The position numbers and the translations under genes were made by a program. Of a stretch of 7,757 bases of DNA, positions 1-7,757 are shown piece by piece. The notes under the pieces were generated by a model. That model was not told the DNA's origin. It ran no database searches and saw nothing but the letters and a program-made list of their open reading frames with translations. Numbering within the stretch: the first letter of the stretch is position 1; every line of letters starts with the position of its first letter. Origin of the DNA: JACKFB01 sp041389525 (GTDB taxonomy: Bacteria > Myxococcota_A > UBA9042 > PHBI01 > JACKFB01); the NCBI GenBank assembly GCA_041389525.1, contig JAWKRR010000107.1:1-7757 (forward strand). The letters run 5' to 3'.

Positions 1-673
1 GCTCGCGACCCAGGCCGAGGCCCTGGTGGCCCTGCACCTGCACATGACCCTGGACCACGCGCCGCCCTGCCAGGCGACGGTGCGGCCGGCGGATCCCACC
101 CTGGACGAGGCCCAGATCCTCGAGCTTGTGCACCTCAAGCTGGACGCGCTGTCCCTGGCCGCCGGCGTCGAAGAGCTGCGCCTCACCGCCGAGGGCACGC
201 GCACCTCCTGGGAGCAGACGGGGCTCTTCACCAAGCAGCCGCGCCGCGACCTGGCGGCGGCGAACCGGGCGCTGGCGCGGGTGCGGGCCGAGCTGGGCGA
301 GGCGATGGTCGTGCAGGCGCGCCTCCGGGATGGGCATCTCCCCGAGGCACGCTTTCGCTGGGAGCCCATGGGCAAGCTGGCCGCCGCGCGCCCGCGCTTC
401 GAGGGGGGCGACGTCGCGGTGCGGCGGCTCATGTCGCGCCCGCGCCCGCTCCGCTCGCCCGAACGCCACACCCGAAACGACGGCTGGCTGCCAGGCACGC
501 TCAGCCAAGGCCCAGTCGTGCGCATGACCGGCCCCTACGTCGTCTCCGGCGGCTGGTGGCACCACGAAGTCCACCGCGACTACCACTTCATCGAGACCCA
601 AAACGGCGAGGTGCTGTGGGCCTTCTACGACCGCCCGCGCCGCCGCTGGTTTCTGCAGGGCACGCTCGAGTGA
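1..673 (+). CDS. imuB: ImuB, Y-family polymerase-like mutasome protein (C-terminal part, 5' end outside window)
   Basis: The reading frame is open from base 2 to a TGA at 671-673, giving 223 residues of a protein that begins left of the window. The C-terminal end is the ImuB signature: a WW-H pair, then HRDYHF, an acidic/polar turn, LWAFYD, an Arg-rich stretch and WFL close to the stop. A QTGLF pentapeptide (215-229) resembles a beta-clamp-binding motif (consensus QLxLF) and sits where ImuB proteins carry theirs. ImuB is known as a catalytically dead Y-family homologue that bridges ImuA, the clamp and DnaE2 during SOS translesion synthesis. The catalytic palm region is not in the window, so loss of the active site cannot be checked here. 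dnaE2 follows 61 bp downstream on the same strand, which strongly supports the call. A GTG at 26 is an in-frame internal codon, not a likely start. Confidence 0.9.
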   Translation, partial: LATQAEALVALHLHMTLDHAPPCQATVRPADPTLDEAQILELVHLKLDALSLAAGVEELRLTAEGTRTSWEQTGLFTKQPRRDLAAANRALARVRAELGEAMVVQARLRDGHLPEARFRWEPMGKLAAARPRFEGGDVAVRRLMSRPRPLRSPERHTRNDGWLPGTLSQGPVVRMTGPYVVSGGWWHHEVHRDYHFIETQNGEVLWAFYDRPRRRWFLQGTLE

Positions 674-734
674 GCGCCTCGATTCGTCAGCTATTACCTC
701 ACAAAAAGCGAGTCGCAGCGAAGGCGGTGGCGCC

Positions 735-3878
<3,144 letters not shown>

Positions 3879-3887
3879 TGGTGATTG

Positions 3888-3929
3888 GCTATCAGCCGTC
3901 AGCGTTCAGCGTTCAGCCCACAGCCCGCT
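3888..3929. repeat. Degenerate 7-bp tandem repeat, six units
   Basis: Six consecutive heptamers read gctatca, gccgtca, gcgttca, gcgttca, gcccaca, gcccgct. All begin with GC, the first four end in TCA, and units three and four are identical. The array starts 9 bases after the dnaE2 stop and fills much of the convergent gap to the lipoprotein gene. It resembles the short heptanucleotide repeats known from some bacterial intergenic regions, but no function can be read from it. Confidence 0.7.
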
Positions 3930-3958
3930 TGCGGCGCGGCGGGGGCTCGCCGGCGGGC
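3923..3958. terminator. Possible bidirectional hairpin between convergent dnaE2 and lipoprotein genes
   Basis: GCCCGC (3923-3928) can pair with GCGGGC (3953-3958), and inside it CGGCG (3937-3941) pairs with CGCCG (3948-3952) around a GGGGCT loop, leaving eight bases unpaired on the left. The position between two convergent genes suits a terminator for both. There is no T-tract on either side, so it would not be a classical intrinsic terminator. It also overlaps the last base of the lipoprotein stop codon. Confidence 0.35.
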
Positions 3959-4896
3959 TACTCGCAGGTGATGGGCTTCTTGGGCATGCGGGTGGCCGAG
4001 AAGTTGGCGACTAGGTCGAAGGCCTCCTCGCCGAGCAGCTTGGTGCAGTTCTCGGTGGGCTTGACGCCCGCAAGCTGGGTGGCCAGCGGCTTGCCGCCCA
4101 GGGGGCAGCCCTTGCAGACGCCATCGGCCTGGACGTCGCCTGGACCCTCGGCGCCGGCGCACTTGCCGATGCAGGAGCAGAGCGTGCCGGCCTCGCGCAG
4201 GGACAGGCAGCCGTTGAGGCGCCCGGCGGCGCGGGTGCCGTCCGGGGTCAGCGTCATGGTGAACTGGATCGCGCGCAGCGGCACGGCGTCGGGGGTGGCG
4301 TCCGCGGTGCAGTTGAAGGGCACGAAGTTGTCGTCCTCGGCGTAGATGAAGACGCGGTCGTCGGTGCCGAGCTGCACGGTGCCCATGTCGCCGAGGCCGG
4401 TCTCGCCGGGCTTGTCGATGATGCAGGGGTCTTCCTCGGTCGGCGTGGGGAAGGGCGCCTTGTCGCCGCCGTCGACCACGAAGGAGCCCTCGACGATCGG
4501 CGAGTCGCTGCTGGGCTCGTTGCACATATCGCTGAGCGAGGTGCCGATGCCGGAGTGGAGCTGGAGGGAGAGCGCGCCGTCGCCGAGGTTGCGGCCGACG
4601 ACGTCGAAGATGACGTTGAGCTTGCGAGCCGTGATGTCGTTGGTCCAAGCGCGCCCGAGGAACTGCGTCTGGAAGCCGTCGGGGCCGACGCTGCCGAGGT
4701 TCTCGATGCGGATGCAGTCGACCAGGAAGCTCTCCGACGTCGGGTCGACGATGATCTCTTCGACCACGTCCGGCGTCGCGTCCGCCGAGATGCCCGTGAA
4801 CGGGAAGATGTTCACGCGGTCGTCGGTGGGGTTCGAGCAGGCCGCTACGGAGAGCAGCGTGCAGAAGAGCGCCGAACGGAGGGGGGTGAGCCGCAT
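3958..4896 (-). CDS. Cysteine-rich lipoprotein of unknown function
   Basis: This 312-residue protein starts at the ATG whose A is base 4896. That start is chosen because it begins a clean lipoprotein signal peptide: two Arg, a hydrophobic core, and lipobox V17-A18-A19 before C20. The mature part should be lipid-anchored in the periplasm or outer membrane. It is acidic and has 12 further cysteines (61, 125, 158, 196, 230, 240, 242, 246, 261, 264, 284, 311). Six of these cluster in 230-264, including CSCxxxC and CxxC, suggesting disulphides or metal binding. The stretch ADATPD occurs twice (38-43 and 198-203). I do not recognise a named family. The gene is convergent with dnaE2 and divergent from the FadL-type gene; a promoter lies just upstream. 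A weak GGGA is the only Shine-Dalgarno candidate. The same frame stays open far upstream, antisense to the FadL-type gene, but that extension is not signal-peptide compatible. Confidence 0.85.
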   Translation of the reverse strand: MRLTPLRSALFCTLLSVAACSNPTDDRVNIFPFTGISADATPDVVEEIIVDPTSESFLVDCIRIENLGSVGPDGFQTQFLGRAWTNDITARKLNVIFDVVGRNLGDGALSLQLHSGIGTSLSDMCNEPSSDSPIVEGSFVVDGGDKAPFPTPTEEDPCIIDKPGETGLGDMGTVQLGTDDRVFIYAEDDNFVPFNCTADATPDAVPLRAIQFTMTLTPDGTRAAGRLNGCLSLREAGTLCSCIGKCAGAEGPGDVQADGVCKGCPLGGKPLATQLAGVKPTENCTKLLGEEAFDLVANFSATRMPKKPITCE

Positions 4897-4924
4897 CGGA
4901 TGTCCCGGGTTTGGAGGCGGGCGG

Positions 4925-4954
4925 ACTATAGGGCGGAGGCGAGGTTGGTGCCAA
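4925..4954 (-). promoter_or_regulatory. Sigma70-type promoter for the lipoprotein gene
   Basis: Read on the minus strand, TTGGCA (4954-4949) matches the -35 consensus at five of six positions. TATAGT (4930-4925) matches the -10 at five of six, and the spacer is 18 bp. Transcription would start near 4918, leaving a leader of about 22 bases before the ATG at 4896. This is one of the few A/T-containing patches in a very GC-rich gap. A small TTGG-TG-CCAA dyad (4945-4954) overlaps the -35 and could be an operator, though it is too short to rely on. Confidence 0.6.
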
Positions 4955-5011
4955 GCCCGCGTGGACGACGTACCGCGCGCTGTGGTAGCGGAGACGCTGG
5001 CTCGCGACGTC

Positions 5012-5018
5012 GGAGGGG
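5012..5018 (+). promoter_or_regulatory. Ribosome binding site deciding the FadL-type start
   Basis: GGAGGGG lies 4 bases (6 from the GGAGG core) before the ATG at 5023. This strong Shine-Dalgarno sequence, together with the signal peptide that begins at that ATG, fixes the start. It rules out the long in-frame open stretch running upstream into the lipoprotein gene. Confidence 0.75.
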
Positions 5019-5022
5019 ATGG

Positions 5023-6522
5023 ATGCGAAGGTTCGGCAAAAACCCAGGGCGCACCTGCGTTTTCGCGCTCTTGGGCGCCTGCGTGTTCGGGATGGCTGGC
5101 GTCGCGCACGCTGGTGGGTTCGAGATTCCGGACAACGGCGCGCGGGCGCTGGGTCGAGGCGGAGCCAACACCGTCGCGGTGAAGGACCTGACGGCGCTGC
5201 AGTACAACCCGGGCGCCATCGCGCGGCTCAAGGGCAGCCGGATCATGTGGCACCACAATCTGGTGTGGCACGAGAGCAGCTTTCAGCGGGCGCCGCTGGG
5301 CGACGGCTGGGGGCCGAAGGCGGGGACGACCTTCGAGAAGGCTGAGAACAGCGAGGGATTCTTCGGGCTTGGCGGCTTCGTCGGGCTGTCGCTGGACCTG
5401 GGCGACTTCTCCGAGAAGGCCCGCGACTTCAGCATCGCGCTGGGCATCTACGGGCCCAGTGCCGTGGGCAAGAGCGACTACCGCAAGACCATCACCGACC
5501 CGTCGACCGGCAAGAAGGTGAAGGACAACTACGGCCCGCAGTCCTTCATGCTGAACAACACCGACCTCATCCTGGTGTACTACTCGCTGGCGTTCGCGTG
5601 GGAGGTGCCCAACAAGTTCGGGATCGGGCTGACGCTTCAGGCCGCGGACCTGCAGCGGATGAAGTACGGGCTGGTCGTGGACTCGACGGCGGTGACGGGC
5701 CTCGGCTCGCTGACCCCCGTCCCGAACGGCGCCAGCGGGCAGCTCCAGACCGAGCTGAACCTGAAGGACCACTTCGCGCCGACGGCCATCCTGGGGATGT
5801 GGTGGCGGCCGATTCGCAACCTCGAGCTGGGTTTCTCGACGCGCTTCATCCCGATCCACCTCGAGCCCGAGGGCGGCGTGAAGGTCGACAAGCCCAGCCT
5901 CATCAGCGACGAGCTGCACGCGAAGCTGGAGCTCAACCTGCCGCCGATTGTGAGGGCGGGGCTGCGCTACGTGCACATGGACGGCGAGCGCGAGGTCTTC
6001 GACATCGAGGCGGACGTGGTCTGGGAGGGCTGGTCCTCCATCGACGAGTACCGCATCAACATGACCGGTGAGATCGCCGGGCAGTCGGTCGAGGAGATCG
6101 TCATCGAGAAGGCGTGGAAGGACACGGTCAGCGTCCGCGTCGGCGGCGACTGGAACGTGGTGCCGCGGCATCTGACGATCCGGGCGGGCGGCTTCTGGGA
6201 GAGCGCGGCCTCGCCCCTGAACTACTCGCACTTGGATTTCCCGAGCTTTCAGCGCTTCGGCATCGGCGCCGGGCTGACCTGGGACATCAGCCGGCGCGTG
6301 TCGCTGACCGCCAGCTACATGCACGTCTTTCAGGAGACGCGCGACGTGTCCGAGGACTTCGCAAAGCAGTACCAGGAGCGCCCGCTGCGGCCGTGCCCGG
6401 GGGACTGCGGCGGGTCCGAAGGCGTGCCGGCCAACGCGGGGCGCTTCGAGTCGAAGTTCGACACGCTGGCGCTTGGGCTCGACATCGAGTTCGGCCAGTT
6501 CTTCCGCAAAGGCGACGAGTAG
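5023..6522 (+). CDS. FadL/OmpP1 (TodX)-family outer-membrane channel
   Basis: This 499-residue protein begins with a signal peptide (Arg/Lys-rich residues 1-10, hydrophobic 11-27, cleavage expected after A28-H29-A30). The mature N-terminus, GGFEIPDNGARALGRGGA, followed by LQYNPGAIA with N62-P63-G64, is the hallmark hatch and NPA-type motif of the FadL family. The rest alternates amphipathic stretches typical of a beta-barrel, ending in FDTLALGLDIEFGQFF. FadL-family proteins form 14-stranded barrels that let long-chain fatty acids, aromatics or other hydrophobic molecules cross the outer membrane; the substrate cannot be told from this sequence. Two cysteines (C458, C462, as CPGDC) lie in the last predicted loop. 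The gene is divergent from the lipoprotein gene across 126 bp and is followed two bases after its stop by the next gene. I see no clear promoter of its own. Confidence 0.88.
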   Translation: MRRFGKNPGRTCVFALLGACVFGMAGVAHAGGFEIPDNGARALGRGGANTVAVKDLTALQYNPGAIARLKGSRIMWHHNLVWHESSFQRAPLGDGWGPKAGTTFEKAENSEGFFGLGGFVGLSLDLGDFSEKARDFSIALGIYGPSAVGKSDYRKTITDPSTGKKVKDNYGPQSFMLNNTDLILVYYSLAFAWEVPNKFGIGLTLQAADLQRMKYGLVVDSTAVTGLGSLTPVPNGASGQLQTELNLKDHFAPTAILGMWWRPIRNLELGFSTRFIPIHLEPEGGVKVDKPSLISDELHAKLELNLPPIVRAGLRYVHMDGEREVFDIEADVVWEGWSSIDEYRINMTGEIAGQSVEEIVIEKAWKDTVSVRVGGDWNVVPRHLTIRAGGFWESAASPLNYSHLDFPSFQRFGIGAGLTWDISRRVSLTASYMHVFQETRDVSEDFAKQYQERPLRPCPGDCGGSEGVPANAGRFESKFDTLALGLDIEFGQFFRKGDE

Positions 6523-6524
6523 CG

Positions 6525-7250
6525 GTGGCGAAGGACGCGTTCCCCGCCGCCCTCCCGCACGGGCTGATCGAGGAGCTCTTCTCGGACGTGTTCTACGTCC
6601 GCGGGCGCATCGTCATGAAGCCGCTGCTGGCCATCGGCCGCACCATGACCATCGTGCGCCAGGGCCGCGAGCTGACGCTGATCAACTCGGTGCGGCTTGA
6701 CGATTCGGGCGAGGTCGCGCTGGCGGAGCTGGGCGAGGTCAAGCACGTCGTGCGCATCGGCGTCGCCCACGACCGCGACGACGGCTACATGGTCGACCGG
6801 TATGGCGCGCGATTCTGGGCGCTGCCGAAGATGCGCCACGCCAACGGGCTGCAGCCGCATCACGAGCTGAGCGAGGACGGCGAGCTGCCGATCGAGGGTG
6901 CGCAGCTCTTCGTGTTTCGCAACGCGCGCGCGCCCGAGGGGGCGCTGCTGCTGCCGGTGGACGGCGGGCTGCTGGTGACCTGCGATTCGGCGCAGAACCA
7001 CGCGGACACGGCGTTCGCGTCGGTGCTCGGCAAGGTGGCGACGCGGGCGATGGGGCTGCACAAGCCCGCGCAGGTAGGTCCGCCCTGGCTGAAGTTCATG
7101 CAGCGGCCGGCTGGACCGCCGCTGGCCGAGGATTTCCGGCGGCTGTGCGCGCTGGAGTTTCGGCACCTCATCAGCGGGCACGGGCCGCCGCTGGTCGGGA
7201 CGGCGCGCGACGCGCTGCGCTCGCGGGTGGACGAGAACTTCAGGCGCTGA
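6525..7250 (+). CDS. Metallo-beta-lactamase-fold-like protein with degraded metal site
   Basis: This is a 241-residue cytoplasmic protein with no signal peptide. The GTG at 6525 is chosen because it lies two bases after the FadL-type stop and the sequence from there (LIEELFSDVFYVRGRIVMKPL) looks like the first strands of the fold; an ATG at 6615 is the alternative. Fold markers are a strand pair ending in VKHVVRIGVAH, then H82-D83-R84-D85-D86 where the HxHxDH motif would be. LVTCDSAQNH (D154, H158) and LISGHGPPL (H219) follow near the C-terminus. The first motif keeps only one His, so zinc binding and hydrolase activity are uncertain; related proteins of this kind are usually annotated as MBL-fold hydrolases or uncharacterised. 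Tight spacing implies co-transcription and perhaps translational coupling with the outer-membrane channel, and a link to its substrate is possible. The gene is convergent with hemH. The Shine-Dalgarno is weak. Confidence 0.65.
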   Translation: MAKDAFPAALPHGLIEELFSDVFYVRGRIVMKPLLAIGRTMTIVRQGRELTLINSVRLDDSGEVALAELGEVKHVVRIGVAHDRDDGYMVDRYGARFWALPKMRHANGLQPHHELSEDGELPIEGAQLFVFRNARAPEGALLLPVDGGLLVTCDSAQNHADTAFASVLGKVATRAMGLHKPAQVGPPWLKFMQRPAGPPLAEDFRRLCALEFRHLISGHGPPLVGTARDALRSRVDENFRR

Positions 7251-7316
7251 GCGGGCTGGCTTGGGGCGGGCTGGCTTGGCGCGGGCTAGGCGGGCGCGGG
7301 CTAGGCGGGCGCGGGC
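7251..7316. repeat. 15-bp G-rich tandem repeat at the convergent gene junction
   Basis: Four full 15-bp units begin right after the stop of the upstream gene: 7251-7265, 7266-7280, 7281-7295 and 7296-7310, followed by a partial GCGGGC. Units one and two share GCGGGCTGGCTTGG and units three and four are identical (GCGGGCTAGGCGGGC). The plus strand has runs of three or more G separated by 1-7 bases from 7283 to 7320, fitting a G-quadruplex pattern. The array overlaps the end of hemH, whose TAG (7303-7301) is inside unit four. No hairpin or T-tract is present. Confidence 0.85.
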
Positions 7317-7757
7317 AGGGCCAGAGGCTCCGCGGTCTCGCCGACGGCGGCGCGCAGCATCTGGGCCACGGCCTCGGCCCAGCGCGGGTCGCTGTTCACG
7401 CACGGGACCAGCGTCAGCGCCTCGCCGCCGGCCGCGCGGAAGGTCTCGGCGGCGCGGATGCCGATCTCCTCGAGGGTCTCGAGGCAGTCGGCGACGAAGG
7501 ACGGGCACATGACGGCCAAGCGCCGCACGCCGCGCTTGGCGAGCGCGACCAGGGCCTCGTCGGTCCACGGCTTGATCCACGGCGTGCGGCCCAGGCGCGA
7601 CTGAAACGCGACGCTGGTGGCGTCGGGCGCGAGGTCGAGGCGCTGGGCCAGCAGCCGCGCGGTCGCGTAGCTCTGGGCGCGGTAGCAGCTGCGGTTCGCC
7701 GACACGATGGTGGCGCAGCAGTCGGGCGTCGCGAGGCAGTGAGAAGGCCCGAGATCG
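7301..7757 (-). CDS. hemH: Ferrochelatase HemH (C-terminal part, 5' end outside window)
   Basis: The frame is open on the minus strand from the right edge to a TAG at 7303-7301, giving 151 residues of the C-terminal half. Family landmarks are SVAFQSRLGRTPWIKPWTD, then VRRLAVMCPSFVADCLETLEEIG, where the Glu at 7480-7478 aligns with the catalytic Glu of ferrochelatases, then PCVNSDPRWAEAV. HemH inserts Fe(II) into protoporphyrin IX in the last step of haem synthesis, in the cytoplasm or at the inner membrane. The catalytic His region lies outside the window. At the left of the fragment, four cysteines (codons at 7738-7736, 7720-7718, 7717-7715 and 7687-7685) fall in an 18-residue CX5CCX9C segment. 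This matches the class of bacterial ferrochelatases with an internal [2Fe-2S] cluster. The last residues (LPAPA) are encoded by the tandem repeat. A GTG at 7705 is in frame but internal. Confidence 0.93.
   Translation of the reverse strand, partial: DLGPSHCLATPDCCATIVSANRSCYRAQSYATARLLAQRLDLAPDATSVAFQSRLGRTPWIKPWTDEALVALAKRGVRRLAVMCPSFVADCLETLEEIGIRAAETFRAAGGEALTLVPCVNSDPRWAEAVAQMLRAAVGETAEPLALPAPA

Noticed and set aside
674..734. Possible LexA box or promoter in the imuB-dnaE2 gap (A/T-rich patch CTATTACCTCACAAAAAG)
   Set aside because: There is no paired half-site for known LexA boxes and no -35 element at proper distance from TATTAC. Co-transcription from upstream is simpler.
4555..5022. 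In-frame upstream extension of the FadL-type gene
   Set aside because: It would overlap the lipoprotein gene and its promoter; the signal peptide and GGAGGGG place the start at 5023.
5071..5082. Lipobox-like LGAC in the FadL-type signal peptide
   Set aside because: FadL-family proteins are not lipidated and a good signal peptidase I site (AHA) follows ten residues later, directly before the conserved mature N-terminus.
4897..6324. Long minus-strand open frame continuous with the lipoprotein, antisense to the FadL-type gene
   Set aside because: The lipoprotein start at 4896 has a clear signal peptide and lipobox. The upstream extension is Arg/Pro/His-rich low-quality sequence of the kind produced opposite GC-rich genes.
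6615..6617. ATG as alternative start of the MBL-like gene
   Set aside because: It would drop the first strands of the fold. The GTG at 6525 fits the operon spacing, although neither start has a strong ribosome binding site.

Overview
The window is a GC-rich stretch of bacterial chromosome packed with ordinary-looking genes. It carries six protein genes, two of them cut by the window edges. The combination suggests a Gram-negative, probably Myxococcota or other deltaproteobacterial-type organism. Supporting points are an ImuB/DnaE2 mutasome, a lipoprotein, a FadL-type outer-membrane channel and a ferrochelatase with an internal cysteine cluster. This lineage call is an inference from protein character and base composition, not from a marker gene.

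Region 1 (1-3878, + strand) is the distal part of an imuA-imuB-dnaE2 mutagenic-repair operon. It holds the C-terminal third or so of ImuB, a 61-bp gap, and a complete DnaE2 (1047 aa) starting at GTG. The two proteins are expected to act together with ImuA and the beta clamp in SOS translesion synthesis; imuA and the SOS promoter would lie to the left of the window. DnaE2 carries an apparent insertion of about 20 residues encoded by an imperfect palindrome (3120-3180).

Region 2 (3879-4896) begins with a convergent intergenic space holding six degenerate 7-bp repeats and a GC-rich hairpin. It then holds a minus-strand gene for a cysteine-rich lipoprotein of unknown function. A good sigma70-type promoter (TTGGCA, 18 bp, TATAGT) lies just upstream of that gene.

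Region 3 (4897-7250) starts at a 126-bp divergent intergenic space. A FadL/OmpP1-type outer-membrane protein gene follows, then, two bases after its stop, a gene for a metallo-beta-lactamase-fold-like protein with a degraded metal motif. The two are probably one operon.

Region 4 (7251-7757) is a convergent junction made of a 15-bp G-rich tandem repeat that could form a G-quadruplex. The repeat runs into the 3' end of a minus-strand hemH (ferrochelatase), cut by the right edge. The HemH fragment has four cysteines in an 18-residue segment, matching the internal [2Fe-2S] class of ferrochelatases.

I see no rRNA, tRNA, CRISPR array, insertion sequence or phage gene. I found no convincing new multi-gene system. 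The most unusual signals are the palindrome inside dnaE2 and the two small repeat arrays at the convergent gene ends.
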